From JBEVJK01 sp963791325 (GTDB lineage: Bacteria; Pseudomonadota; Alphaproteobacteria; Rhizobiales; Rhizobiaceae), in NCBI GenBank assembly GCA_963791325.1, contig CAWBRU010000015.1, positions 111,735 to 175,734 on the forward strand: 64,000 nucleotides of DNA, read 5' to 3'. This document shows positions 16,675 to 27,685 of the stretch, one piece after another (position 1 is the stretch's first letter; each line of letters opens with the position of its first letter). A program made the position numbers and the translations under genes. The notes below the pieces were generated by a model. The model had not been told where the DNA came from and ran no database searches. It saw only the letters and a list, made by a program, of their open reading frames with translations.

Positions 16675-17100
16675 GTGCCCGAACTTTGACCGAATTCGCG
16701 CTGCCCGATCTACGCTATTTTGTTCGACTGAAGGCAGCAGGTAAAACTACGACTTCGTGATGATTGGCAGCATCATCAAACGCTAAGGGTTGAATTCTCT
16801 AACTGGCGATTTATGTGGCCACGCGTCGCTGCTCAAAGCGAAAGCGCGACCCAAGGCAGCCGTTCGCCCGGCGACCATTGAACTCGAGCGCATCTAAAGC
16901 GGAGGCAACGTATTGCCAACCACTGATTAAATGATCGATCCATCTCAGATAGAAGCCTTAGATTATCTGCGTGCAAGGGTAAGGGCGATATGCACGCCTT
17001 TGTGAAGATTTGCGAGTGCGGTATCCCCGCAGTTAAAGTATAGTCTCGGCATGACTGTTCTGCGCACCGGGGACGTTCGTGGCGAAATCGGCCGGATCGA
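16675..17100 (+). other. no gene seen between the two peroxiredoxin-like genes
   Basis: Short open frames on both strands give low-complexity or out-of-context translations. No RNA gene or clear terminator was seen. The stretch probably contains the promoter for 17101. Confidence 0.4.
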
Positions 17101-17768
17101 ATGTTCGTTCTCATGACGGCACCTGCGTTTGCCTCGGCGATCCGCCCGGGCCAGACAGCGCCGGACTTCAACCTGACGATGGCCGATGGCAGCGGTTCGG
17201 TCTCGCTCGCCGACTATCAAGGTCAGACGCCGCTATTTCTGGCTTTGTTTGTCGGGCTATGGTGTCCATTCTGCCGGCGTGCCATTGCCCAGCTTGGTCT
17301 GACCGAACCGGAGCTCAAGAAATCGGGGGTGGAGACGCTTTGTGTGGTTGCCACGTCGCCGGAGAATGCCCGTCTCTATTTCAGATTCCGGCCAAGTGGC
17401 CTGCGCGTGGCGGCAGACCCGAAGCTGTCCACGCACCAGGCCTATGGCGTGCCCAAGCCCGTCTCCACGCCGCAACTCCTGGGCGAGATGGAAGCGACTC
17501 GTATCAATCCGGACGGGATGCTGCCTGAGCCGTTGCCCATACCGCAAGCGGCGGCGGCCGCGGCCCGGCTAGACGGTTATCGAGAGACTGACGCCGATCA
17601 CGCCGACATGGAACGACAGTGGCCGCAGAAGGCCAGTTTCTCATCGACAGAGATGGGGTCGTGCGCTGGACCAACATCGAATGTGCAGCCGAAGGCCTGG
17701 CGGGCGTTGGTAAATTCCCGACCACCGACGCGATCCTGACGGCGGTCAGAACAACGCTTAAGTCCTAG
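17101..17768 (+). pseudogene. second peroxiredoxin-like gene, frameshifted near 3' end
   Basis: From 17101 (or Met 17113) the frame reads QTAPDFNLTMADGSGSVSLA, then LWCPFCRRAIAQL (redox C-x2-C). At about 17625 the sense passes to another frame, EGQFLIDRDGVVRWTNIECA, ending AVRTTLKS at the TAG 17766-17768. The family match to 15994-16674 (including EN/ERARLYFRF and the pause before GQFL) shows the two are paralogues. One missing base, or two added, explains the break. The short hydrophobic start could be a weak signal sequence. Confidence 0.7.
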
Positions 17769-17841
17769 CAATGGACCTGCGCCTTTGTGGCGCTTGCTCA
17801 CCCGCCTTTTGTGGCGGCATTGCCTGGCCGAGGGTCCGCGG

Positions 17842-20800
17842 ATGAATTGCGCTGGATGCGGCTTTGAAGTTCAAAGCGGCTTTGCCTTCTGCCCCGCCTG
17901 TGGGGCGAAGCAGCCGAAGCTGTGCCACAGCTGCGGATCGGCGTGTGAGCCGACCTTTTCATTTTGCCCACGCTGTGGCACCTCCTTGGCTGCCGCACCG
18001 CCCCTACCGGCGGCTGCCCAGCCAAGCGATCCGGCGGCTGGCCGAACCGACGCGGACCGCCGCACAGTCACCGTGGTGTTTGCCGACTTGAGCGGCTTCA
18101 CCGCGCTCAGCGAGCGGCTCGACCCGGAGATCATGCGTGGCGTGCAAAACCAGCTGTTCGAAATGCTGACCGAGACGGTCGAAGCCTGTGGCGGCTATGT
18201 CGACAAGTTCCTGGGCGACGCTCTCCTGGCCCTATTCGGCGCGCCGGTGGCGCACGAGGACGATGCCGAACGCGCACTTTCGGCCGCGCTGCAAATGCGG
18301 AGCAAGGCGATCGAGCTCGGCCACCACGTGCCCGTGCAGCTCGATAGACCGCTGTCGCTGCACATCGGGGTGAACACCGGGCCGGTGGTCACCGGCGGCT
18401 TCGGCGTGGGTGCCGCTAAATCCTATTCGGTCACCGGCGACACAGTGAACATCGCCCAGCGGCTACAGTCGATGGCAGCCCCAGACGAAGTCCTGGTCGG
18501 TCCGCTCACCTGGCGGCTGACGCGCAATGCGTTCGGCTATGAGTTACTGGGCGACGTCACCCTGCGCGGCAAGTCGGGAACGGTTGCCGTGCATCGCCTG
18601 GTCGAGGCACTGGCGGAGCCGCGCCCGGCGCGCGGACTGGAGGCATTGGGCGTCGGCTCGCCGATGATCGGCCGAGACGTTGAACTGGCACGGCTGATGA
18701 CTGCGCTCGAGCTCGCCGGGGCAGGCTCGGCGCAATTGGTCCGCATCGTCGGCGAAGCGGGTGTCGGCAAGAGCCGCCTCGTCACTGAATTTCTGTCGCG
18801 CGTCGCCGACGATCCGCGCTTTGCAGGCCTCGCGGTGCGCCAGACGACCTGCTCGCCGCTAGCACAGCAATCCTACGGCGTCCTAGCGCAGTCGTCAGAA
18901 GCGCCGGCGCAATCCAACCTTCAGACGCTCTCGATGTGGTGCGCAGCAAACTCGCCGCGCTGTTGGAGGAGCTTGCCGTACCCAGTCAGGAGGCGGCGCG
19001 CCTGATGCCGCTTCTCGGTCACGTGCTCGGCCTGCCCGACGCCGAGGCGGCACTTCGACATGTCGAGCCGGAGCAGCGACGCCGACATATCCTGCATGCC
19101 ATCCGTACTATCATCGAACGGCGTCTGGCGCTGGCCCCGATGCTCATCGTCTTGGAGGACCTGCACTGGTCCGATGCTGTCTCGCTCGAAGCCTTGCGAT
19201 TCGTGATCGATCGGCTCGAAGGCCAGCGAATGATGCTGTTGCTGACCTGTCGGCCGACACAGCAAGCCGATGCCCTCGATGCTGCTAGGATCGGTCACAC
19301 CACGCTGCGTTTGCCGCCTCTTGGTCGGGCCGACATCGGCGCCTTGCTCAGCGCCTATTTCGGCGTCGGCTGGGACGAGCTTGCGCCGCATATCGGTCAA
19401 ACAATTGCCGTTCAGGCCGACGGCAATCCGCTGTTTGCCGAGGAAATCGTGCGCGGCCTGATCGAGGAGAGCCAGCTCACCCGCACCCAGCAAGGTTGGC
19501 GCGCCAAGCCGGGCCTCGACATGCCCGAGGTTCCACCGAGCCTCGAAGCAATGCTACTCGGCCGGCTTGACCGCCTCCCTCCCAACGTTCGCCGGTTGGC
19601 GCAGGACGCGGCAGTCATTGGCCCAAGGTTCGACGTCGCGCTGCTGGCCGCTGTCGCCACGGAACCGGCCAAGCTCGAGGCGGGGCTGGAGCTTTTGTGC
19701 GATGCCGAGATCGTCGAGGAGGTAGCAGGCGCTGGCGCGTTTGCCACGCAGGCCTACCAGTTCCGCCAGTTCCTGGTCCACGACGTGATCTATCGCAACT
19801 TGCTTCTGAAAGAGCGAATCGAGATGCACGGCCGCGTCGGTCAAGCCTTCGAGGGCATCGCCGGCAGCGACCCAGAGCGGCTCGAGGATCTGACCTTGCT
19901 TGGTTACCATTTCGGGCGCAGCAGCAACCGCGCCAAAGGCGCCCACTATCTTGCGCGGGCCGGCGATCGCGGCCGCATGATCTATGCCAATGAGGACGCG
20001 ATCCGGCTCTACCAGGAAGCTCTTGAAGCGCTTCGAGCCGTGGCGGAACGGCCGGCCGATCAGCTGGCGCTGTCTGAGCGGATCGCCGACCTGCTCGCGT
20101 CGATTGGGCGCCGCTCCGAGGCGGAGCACCACTACGACAAGTTGCTCGCGTCGGCGCGCAGGGACGACGAGCGCGTCGGTCAGGCACGGATCGTGCGCAA
20201 GCTCGGGCGGCTATTCTGGGAGGCAGGCAAGCGCGCCCGCGCCGAGGAGTGCTACGTCGAGGCGCAAGCCTTGCTCGAAGGCACCGAGGCGCCGATCGAA
20301 CGCGCCATCTTGCTCCAAGAGCGCGGCCGCCTCGCCTTTCGTAGCGGCGATAATGAGGCGGCCGTGCGCTGGGCCGAGGAGGCGCTCGGTCATGCCGAAG
20401 CCGCGGCGCCAGGTGTGGTCGGCGAGGCAGCTCTCGAGGCGGCGCGGGCTGTCGCCGATGCGCTCAACACCAAGGGCGTGGCGCTCGCCCGCCTCGGCAT
20501 GAGTGAAAAGGCCGTGCGCGAGGTCGAGCGCAGCATTTCGGTCGCCCAGTCGGCTGGGATCCCGAGCGCGGCCTGCCGTGGCTACAACAATCTCGGCGTT
20601 CTCTATTGCCTGCTCGATCCGTCCCGGGCAATGGACGCCTGCCAACGCGGCCTCGAGGTCGCCAAGACGATCGGCGACCTTGGCCTGCAGGCGCGGCTGC
20701 TCGCTAATTTTTCGGTCGCCTCCTGCACCTTCACCGACCGCTGCGCTGGCGAGGGGGTACCAGCGGCCGAGAAAGCAATCGAGCTCGACCGCGCGCTGGA

Positions 20801-21083
20801 CCAGCGGGAGCACCTGCCTGTTCCGCTCATCGTGCTCGGCCAGATCCACCAGTGCAGCGGTCGGGCCGAGCTCGCGCTTACCTGCTATGGCGAAGCTCTC
20901 GACATGGCCCGCGAGGCGGACGAGCCGCAGCTTTTGTTCCCCTGCTATGACGGCCTTGCCACGCTCCATCTTGACCTCGGCAATCTTTCCGAGGCGGAGC
21001 GCTATTTCGATTTGGCTCAGGGCGTCTGCAGCCGCCACGGGATCGATCCCGACAGCCTGGTTGTGCTGCCATTCCTGGACTAA
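17842..21083 (+). pseudogene. zinc-ribbon / class III cyclase / AAA-type ATPase / TPR regulator, frameshifted
   Basis: Domain order: two zinc ribbons (CAGCGFEVQSGFAFCPACG, then CHSCG...CPRCG); a class III nucleotide cyclase with VVFADLSGFTALSERLD (metal Asp), GGYVDKFLGDALLALFG and SVTGDTVNIAQR; a STAND-like ATPase with Walker A VGEAGVGKSRLV and Walker B MLIVLEDLHW; then TPR-like helices to residue about 1080. The frame breaks near 18886, where VVRSAGAIQPSDALDVVR is read in the next frame and stays open to 21083. Such proteins probably sense protein partners and make cAMP. The start Met 17842 precedes the first ribbon. Truncated products of about 350 or 715 residues would lack coupling between cyclase and sensor. 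Confidence 0.75.
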
Positions 21084-21496
21084 CAACGCTGTTCCTCAGC
21101 GTTGAAAGTCTTTTGTCACGAAAACGAGCGGGTCAGGCTGTCTTGACCGCGTCCTCATCAGCGCGCGGTAACCAACTTCAAGCTGGCCAGACCGCGTTGC
21201 TGCGCGGGCTGGAAGTGAGGCCGGACAGCAGCCCGTGCTGATGGTCTTCGAAGCGATCTTCGCCGCGACAATCACCGTAACCGGTTACGACGCCGCGCTG
21301 ATTGACGGCTCCGTACACCCGCCCGACCGGACCTCACAAACGGAAAAATCTTGGTTGCCTGGTGATTGGTGAATGCCAGACGCCGGCAAGGGTTCCTTCC
21401 CCCGGCGACCGTCGGCAGCCTTTTCAAATTTTCAGCCAGGCGTGGAACTGCTTCCGCAGCCATCGGTTTTTGTTGATCGCAACAAGGAGCGAAACG
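21084..21496 (+). other. no convincing gene
   Basis: The 413 bp between the cyclase gene and the PRC-barrel gene hold only short, low-complexity frames. The promoter of the PRC-barrel gene probably lies in the last 100 bp. Confidence 0.4.
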
Positions 21497-21877
21497 ATGG
21501 CCAATATGAGAAGTAGCATGGCTCGGTATGTTGCCACCGACGAAACCGGCACCCTGATCGCCGCAAGCAAAGTGAACGGAACGAGCGTGTACAACCGGCA
21601 AGGTGAAAGCCTTGGCTCGATCTATGATGTCATGATCGACAAGATTTCCGGTAAAGTGTCGTATGCCATCATGTCGTTCGGCGGGTTTTTGGGCTTGGGT
21701 GAGGATTATCACCCCCTACCCTGGTCGGTACTGCACTACGATACAAACCAGGGCGGTTACGTCGTCGATCTGAACAAGGAACGTCTTGAAGGAGCGCCCA
21801 CTTATCGTGAGGACGACATAGAGGTGTGGGACGATCCTGAATATACTCGAGGCATAGACGAATTTTACGCCCGCTAG
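21497..21877 (+). CDS. PRC-barrel domain protein
   Basis: A 126-residue protein starting at ATG 21497 behind AAGGAGCGAAACG. The PRC-barrel core reads GTSVYNRQGESLGSIYDVMI, then GKVSYAIMSFGGFLGLGEDY, PLPWSVLHYDTNQGGYVVDL, and a tail typical of rhizobial stress-related versions (YREDDIEVWDDPEYTRGIDE). These small beta-barrels are usually soluble and induced by stress or stationary phase; the exact role is unknown. Complete. Confidence 0.85.
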   Translation: MANMRSSMARYVATDETGTLIAASKVNGTSVYNRQGESLGSIYDVMIDKISGKVSYAIMSFGGFLGLGEDYHPLPWSVLHYDTNQGGYVVDLNKERLEGAPTYREDDIEVWDDPEYTRGIDEFYAR

Positions 21878-23147
21878 GGCCATCTGAATTCATCGGGCCG
21901 CCGGGATCAACGGCGGCCCTCCTGCTCTCAATCGCTGTCGATTTACTGAAGGCGTGTGTCAGCCAAGGAACACGGGTTAGGTGTTTCGCGCTCTCCGACC
22001 AAGGTCGCCTAAATCGCCTCGACGAACTTGTGTCTCGCGCCTTACAACGGCACCTTTGACATTACACAGCCTCTCAGGCATTACACAGCTCTCACCAAGG
22101 GCTCAGGCTTATCAGGCACAAAGGGCTCGATCCGGCAACACGTAGCGCCTCCGCGGAACACTTGCCCCGGCGCCGAGTTGGGGCTGACATTGCTGCATGC
22201 TCTTCATGGTGACCCTGGCAAAGGCACCGGCTTTGCCGCACGCCTCCGGCGGGCTCGTGTCTTTCCCTCAGAAACGGCCGCTGAGCGCGGTCTCGCTCCT
22301 TAAGGTCCAGAAGAGGGGGCTCTCCGAGAGGCAGACGCGCGTCCTACCCCGGTCTCGGGCACTGCGACCCCCAACTGGGGGCTATCGAATTTAAATGTCG
22401 ACCTTTAACACCCATCAGGTGGTCCGTGGGCCGAGAAGTCCGCTGACGATGGCAGCCCCGCCGCGTTGCTGCCCGACGGCTGGGTGATTTCCGATTGAGT
22501 GTCTCGCAAGAGGCTGGATCGACGTGACACACGACCACATTTCGCGGTGCCTTGATGTTGACAACTACCATCTTGACCAGGGCCGAGTGGTTCGACGACC
22601 CTGCGGGGCGCATCGGGATGGTTAAAAAAGAGGGTCCGGAGGAAGTCACGCCGGACCTGTTAAGAATGTTGCTGCAGGCGTTAACAACAACGACCAAGGA
22701 ATTGCCTGTCGTGGCTAATGTTCCGCAAATCCGGGGTAGTTGCCCTTCAGACGGCGCAACCTAAGGCTTCCGGCACATTCGGACAGCACTTTAGTCTGAA
22801 AACCGGCCGTAGTTCGCTGCTTCGTGTCGAAGCTGGGGTTTCCGACCTCGGTAAGCGCGCCCATTGGCCTTCGCAGCGGCAATTCCGGCCCGCTGAGCTC
22901 CCTTGTGGCAACCGCCTGCGGGGCTTTTCGCCATTGCAGCCATGAACGCGATCAGCGCGTCGCTCACGGACCCCTAAAGAGTTTGCATTCGTACCTTAGG
23001 AACAGGCCGTTGGTCCGGTACACGTACTCAGCGGTCGCGCTGCGACCGAAGTTCGCCACCTGGTCCGCATACGTGCAATCCCCGGAACAAACGCGCCACT
23101 TTGTTGTTGGGGCGGCCAGAGAGGGCGTGCAAACCCCGGGAGCATCC
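21878..23147 (+). other. long intergenic stretch, no convincing gene
   Basis: 1.27 kb with no frame that looks like protein. The frame that runs into the oxidoreductase from 22824 is open, but its translation before Met 23148 has no recognisable fold and the ribosome binding context fits the internal start no worse. Contains a short hydrophobic frame around 22552-22764 of uncertain nature. Possibly eroded genes. Confidence 0.4.
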
Positions 23148-25478
23148 ATGGATCCCCGCATCGACTCCAATCTCGGCATCATCGGCGAACCTGATCACTG
23201 GGTGCCCTCTGCCTGCATTCTTTGCTCGAACGGATGCGGGCTCGATATTGCGGTCAAGGATGGGCAAATAGCCGGGGTACGGGGGCGCGCCGAGCACCCC
23301 GTCAACTTCGGTCACCTAGGCCCCAAGGGCGAGCACGGCTGGGTGGCAAACAACAGCCGGCGTCGGGGCAGGCAGCCGATGATCCGCCGCCACAAGGGCG
23401 AGCCGCTGCAGGCGGTGAGCTGGGACGAAGCGCTTGATTTTTTTGTTGAGCAGTTCCGTGCCGCATGGGCGCAGGGCCATGAGAACCTTGCCTGCTACAA
23501 TTCCGGCCAGCTCACGATCGAGGAGTTCTATACCCTCGGGAAGATGTGGCGCGGTGGTCTGCAGTCCTCGAACATCGACGGCAATACGCGCCTGTGTACG
23601 GCGACCTCGGCAACAGGGTTGATGGCAAACTTCGGCGTAGACGGGCCGGTCGCTTCCTATGTCGACATAGACCAGGCGGAGCTTCTCTGCCTTTACGGCC
23701 ACAATGTCGCTGAGGCGCAGACCGTCCTTTGGGAGCGGATGCTCGTCGCGAAGGCGAAAAACCAGGGCCGCATCATAGTCGCCGATCCCCGCAAGACTCC
23801 CACCGTACGGCAGGGCGCTGACTTGCATCTGCAGCTGCGCGCCGGGACCAACGTGGCTTTGATGAACGGGATTATTTATCAGCTGATCAAAACCGGGTGT
23901 GTGGACCGCGACTTCGTCGATGCTCACACGGTCGGCTACGACCAGATGGAGGCAACCACAAGAGCATATCCGCCCGAGCGGGTCGCCGAGATCTGCGGCC
24001 TCCCCGTGGACCAGCTCGAGACGGCGGCCGAATGGATCGGTACGACCCCGAAGATGGTCTCGACGGTCCTGCAGGGCTTCTATCAGAGTGTCGAGGCGAC
24101 CGCCTCTTCCTCGCTGGTCAACAGCGTGCACCTGCTCACCGGGGCGATCGGCAAGCCCGGCGCCGGCCCGCTGCTGATGGCTGGCCAGCCGTCCGCCATG
24201 TCCAACCGCGAGGCCGGGGCGGACGGGTCCTACCCCGGTTACCGCAACCCGCACTGCGAGAAGCAGATGCGTGAGCTATGCGACCTATGGAACATCGACT
24301 TCGAGCGTTTCCACCCGGAAGTCCCCAGCGACATCCTGCTGATGATGGAGACCGCCGAGCGCGGCGAGATCGAGTTCATGTGGGTGATCGGCACCAACCC
24401 GCTGGTAAGCCTCCCCGATCAGAACCGCACCGAACGGATCTTGAAACGGCTGTTCCTGGTGGTGCAGGACCCGTTTGTCGACGCTGAGACGGTTGACCTC
24501 GCGGACATTTACCTGCCCGCCGCCATGTGGGGCGAAAAGGCCGGTTGCGTCACCAATGCCGATCGGAGCGTGAACCTATTGCAGAAGGCGGTCGACCCGC
24601 CGGGAGAGTCGAGGTCCGACTTCGACATTTTTACGGAGGTTGGGCGGCGGCTGGGCTTCACGGACAAGAACGGGGCGGCGCTCATCCCTTTCCAGAAGCC
24701 GGAAGATGCGTTCGAGGAATGGCGGCGAGTGTCCAAGGGGCGGCCCTGCGATTACTCCAGCATGACCTATGACTTGATCCGTGAGATGGGCGCGGTGCGC
24801 TGGCCATGTAACGAGGCCCATCCGCGCGGTTCTGAGCGGCTCTACGAGGATTACAGGTTCTGGACCGGCATCGACGAGTGCGAGAGCTACGGGGTTGACT
24901 TTCTGACCGGCAACAAGGCCACTCGCTCGGACTACGGCCATATGGACCCGCACGGCAAGGCCTTCCTCAAGCCTTGCGAGTGGCGTCGCCAGCCCAATCC
25001 AGTGACTGAGGAGTATCCGTTTTTGCTGATCACGGGCCGGGTCGTCTACCACTTCCACACCCGCACGAAGACCGGCCGTTCCAAGGCTTTGAACGACCGT
25101 TCCCCTCGCGCTTACGTCGAGATCCATCCGGATGATGCCATTCGGCTCGGCGTTGAGTTAGGCGACCTTGTGGAGATCACTTCTCCTCACGGGCGCATGG
25201 AGGTAATTGCCATGGTGGTCGACACAGTTCGGCCGGGCGAAGTTTTTACGCCGTTCCATTTTGGACAGGGCGATGAGGCAGCCAACCAGCACACTTGGTA
25301 CGCGCGCGACCCGGTCAGCAAGCAGCCGCAGCTAAAATCCTCGCCGGTCAGGCTGCGTCGCCTGAGCTTTGGCGAACCGCCGCCGTGGCTGCTCGAGCGT
25401 TTAAGGGATCTGAATGGTGAGGCGCTCCAGCCTTTCGCTGCCCGCGCGTTCGAGGGGACCGTCAACGCGCCGGCGTAG
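23148..25478 (+). CDS. molybdopterin oxidoreductase (nitrate reductase / formate dehydrogenase alpha-like)
   Basis: A 776-residue protein from ATG 23148. The N-terminal Fe-S motif is ACILCSNGCGLDI (C-x2-C-x3-C), but the usual fourth cysteine in LCPKG is glycine here (HLGPKGEHGW). A bis-MGD-binding core follows, with NTRLCTATSATG supplying a probable Mo-ligand Cys, then TNPLVSLPDQNR, and a C-terminal molydopterin dinucleotide-binding domain (ITGRVVYHFHTRTKTGRSKA, VEIHPDDAIRLGVELGDLV). No Tat signal, so cytoplasmic. No electron-transfer partner or cofactor gene is adjacent, so the substrate cannot be told. Confidence 0.8.
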   Translation: MDPRIDSNLGIIGEPDHWVPSACILCSNGCGLDIAVKDGQIAGVRGRAEHPVNFGHLGPKGEHGWVANNSRRRGRQPMIRRHKGEPLQAVSWDEALDFFVEQFRAAWAQGHENLACYNSGQLTIEEFYTLGKMWRGGLQSSNIDGNTRLCTATSATGLMANFGVDGPVASYVDIDQAELLCLYGHNVAEAQTVLWERMLVAKAKNQGRIIVADPRKTPTVRQGADLHLQLRAGTNVALMNGIIYQLIKTGCVDRDFVDAHTVGYDQMEATTRAYPPERVAEICGLPVDQLETAAEWIGTTPKMVSTVLQGFYQSVEATASSSLVNSVHLLTGAIGKPGAGPLLMAGQPSAMSNREAGADGSYPGYRNPHCEKQMRELCDLWNIDFERFHPEVPSDILLMMETAERGEIEFMWVIGTNPLVSLPDQNRTERILKRLFLVVQDPFVDAETVDLADIYLPAAMWGEKAGCVTNADRSVNLLQKAVDPPGESRSDFDIFTEVGRRLGFTDKNGAALIPFQKPEDAFEEWRRVSKGRPCDYSSMTYDLIREMGAVRWPCNEAHPRGSERLYEDYRFWTGIDECESYGVDFLTGNKATRSDYGHMDPHGKAFLKPCEWRRQPNPVTEEYPFLLITGRVVYHFHTRTKTGRSKALNDRSPRAYVEIHPDDAIRLGVELGDLVEITSPHGRMEVIAMVVDTVRPGEVFTPFHFGQGDEAANQHTWYARDPVSKQPQLKSSPVRLRRLSFGEPPPWLLERLRDLNGEALQPFAARAFEGTVNAPA

Positions 25479-25654
25479 GATCATTTTCCGGCGCAATGTC
25501 GGATGGGATCGAGGGAAGCATCCTAGTCGCTCCATGAGCTCTCATGCTCTCAAACGCTCCAGTTCGATGATGAGGAACATAACGTTTTGTTGCACAGGTT
25601 CGATAGAGGTTGAGCGCGTCTTTCCCAAGGCGAAGACGTTGTTGGGTGTCGAGA

Positions 25655-25846
25655 CTAGGGAGGATAAGGTGGGAAGTCGCGCATGCACTCCTCGGGAAGT
25701 TTGGCAGAACCGCTGGTGGAGGAATCCACTCCGGCCAACTCTCGGCAGTGGTCCGGCACGGCGAGCATCCGGGTCAACAGGACGAACACTCCGACGATCA
25801 ACGCGAGCACCAGGAGTGCCTTGAGTATCCGAGCGGCTTTGCGCAT
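25655..25846 (-). CDS. 63-residue single-pass membrane protein
   Basis: Starts MRKAARILKALLVLALIVGV at 25846: a basic N-terminus, a long hydrophobic helix (residues 8-25), then a short polar domain with two cysteines (DHCRELAG, PEECMRD) and a proline-rich end. The topology suggests an anchored periplasmic peptide. No family recognised. The opposite strand gives only low-complexity frames. Confidence 0.45.
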   Translation of the reverse strand: MRKAARILKALLVLALIVGVFVLLTRMLAVPDHCRELAGVDSSTSGSAKLPEECMRDFPPYPP

Positions 25847-26178
25847 TCACCCCAGCTCAGCAGACAGTCTGCCTCTAGCAAAAAAGGGGTCCGGCACAGA
25901 GGCTGAACCCGGTGAGTTCGTTGCTGCAGCGCCGAGACAACAATGGTCCTAATCGACGCTGGAGCCCGATGTTCCGCAAGTTCAGGATTTTGGACTTTTG
26001 GACGCGAAACGCCGCACTTAAGGCGGTCTGAGAGGGGCTTTGGTCCATCTAACAAAATGGCGACCCGATAATATACTTCTAGCAGGCGGAACTACTCGCG
26101 CGTGTTCCGTGAGTGGCCCGGGAGTGATTACAGGTCCTACCCCCACGGAACCGGTCGCTCCCGGCGCCTCGGCCAGAG

Positions 26179-26382
26179 GTGGAGTATTCTCTTTTGAAGC
26201 GTTTGGTGGACCGGGATCACCCCGAAATTCGGCTGGAGCCGGATGAATTCCCATTCGCGCGTTCAAGCCGCCCCGGGTGGAGAGACAAGTTGCCTCCAAG
26301 TTGGGCGTTTGCTCTCGCCTTCCTGATCTGGATGATTGCCTTGAGCGGCACATACTTCCTGGAGCCGTCCTTGACCCCTTAG
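26179..26382 (+). CDS. 67-residue protein with C-terminal membrane helix
   Basis: GTG 26179 starts VEYSLLKRLVDRDHPEIRLE; a helix of about 20 hydrophobic residues (WAFALAFLIWMIALSGTYFL) lies near the C-terminus. Possibly a small tail-anchored protein. No convincing ribosome binding site and no recognised family; kept because charge pattern and helix are coherent. Confidence 0.35.
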   Translation: MEYSLLKRLVDRDHPEIRLEPDEFPFARSSRPGWRDKLPPSWAFALAFLIWMIALSGTYFLEPSLTP

Positions 26383-27379
26383 GGGTCGCCTGCCAAACGC
26401 GTCAACGATGGCGAGGATCTCGTCCCCAATTGCGTTGACCCGTGACCATCCTGAATTCTGCTATGTTTCTGTCGAGCCCGCGGGGGAGCAACCCTTGGAC
26501 AAGTTGTCGCCTGGCGGAACGACACTCGGCTCTGGAAGTTTAGAATTTGAAGGGTCGTATTGCCTATCAATGGAGACCACATGTCAATTCTCCAAACCAA
26601 AAACGAGCGCGCCCGCGCTGAATACGCCAACCTCACGAAACACTACCGTGCCTTATAGGCCCGGCGGCGATTGCCGCCGCCGTGACGGTAGCAAGCGGAA
26701 ACCGAAGGCCCTTCGGAGGAAGATCTGGGCAAGCCGACTAGGCCCCCCCGGCCTTCAATACGACACTGATCGGCAGGAGTGGACGACACTGATGGGCAGG
26801 AGTGGGTCGCCCGCTGACGATCTCGGCAGGCAGAACAAAATCCATCAGGCCCTTCCCTTCGACGAGGCAGACACGAGTTTGACCTCGAATTGTCGCTGAA
26901 GGGCTCCTGAGCACCGTGGGCCCGGACCGATCCGTGATCGCAAGCACGTCCTCGTCTTGGCGCTGCATTGGCCGATCGGGCCACGAGCCTGATGATTGAG
27001 ATTTCATTCTTGAGCTCGAGGGTCTGATCTACCTCGATTTTGTCCCCGTACGTCTTGGAGCTGATGCCGCCCGTGGCACTTGGCGTCCTCGCAGAAGTCG
27101 GCTTTGCGGTACGTAGGCGCGCCTTGAGAGGGCGTCTGGAGAGCGGTCCGAGGTCGGCGCCACACAATCCGCTTGCCAGCAGCAAGGGCGTCCAGCGACC
27201 CGGAAAACGAGCTGGGATGTCTGACTGTCTTATGGCGTTCGGGGGAGAAAGAGAGCGGGAGCGATGCCTGAAAGCGCTTCCGGGCCTACGCGTGATGTGG
27301 TCAACGAGAGTGCACGGGGGGCTCGAAGATGGAACTGACAGAAACCTGAACAAGCCCGCCCGTCCTCAGTTCGGGTGCC
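26383..27379 (+). other. intergenic stretch with one tiny frame
   Basis: About 1 kb without a convincing gene. A 25-codon frame at 26581-26658 (MSILQTKNERARAEYANLTK, ending in TAG) has GGAG upstream and may be a peptide or gene fragment. A GC-rich hairpin (CGGCGGC GATT GCCGCCG) follows near 26664-26682 without a T run. Confidence 0.35.
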
Positions 27380-27646
27380 ATGACGCCCGACGTAGAACAG
27401 CGGCTCTCCATCGCTATCTGCCGCGCGCTGGCGGTTACGCCACCCGATCAGCCTATCGACCGGCGCTCGCTGATGAAGGATCTCGGGCCGCAGTTCCAGG
27501 GTATCTCGCTGGAGGAGCTGTCCGATGCCATCACCCGGCATTGCGAAGCGCTCGGACGTGAAATCAGCAAACAGATAGATCGGGGCGCGACCTTCAAGCG
27601 CGCCCTTCGCATCTTGAAGCCCTACACACGGCGGAAGCGGACCTAA
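27380..27646 (+). CDS. 88-residue hypothetical protein, paralogue of 1364-1561
   Basis: Starts MTPDVEQRLSIAICRALAVT and carries TRHCEALGRE, matching ARHCEALGRV in the protein at 1364-1561. The C-terminus is basic (FKRALRILKPYTRRKRT). As in the first module, a minus-strand set of two small genes lies just downstream in convergent orientation. Function unknown. Confidence 0.6.
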   Translation: MTPDVEQRLSIAICRALAVTPPDQPIDRRSLMKDLGPQFQGISLEELSDAITRHCEALGREISKQIDRGATFKRALRILKPYTRRKRT

Positions 27647-27685
27647 ATGCGGGCTAGTGGTTCCGCTTGCGCCAGCAACCCGGGT

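Noticed and set aside
22824..23147. 108-codon N-terminal extension of the molybdopterin oxidoreductase
   Set aside because: The family starts just before the C-x2-C-x3-C motif; the extension has no Tat signal or recognisable domain.
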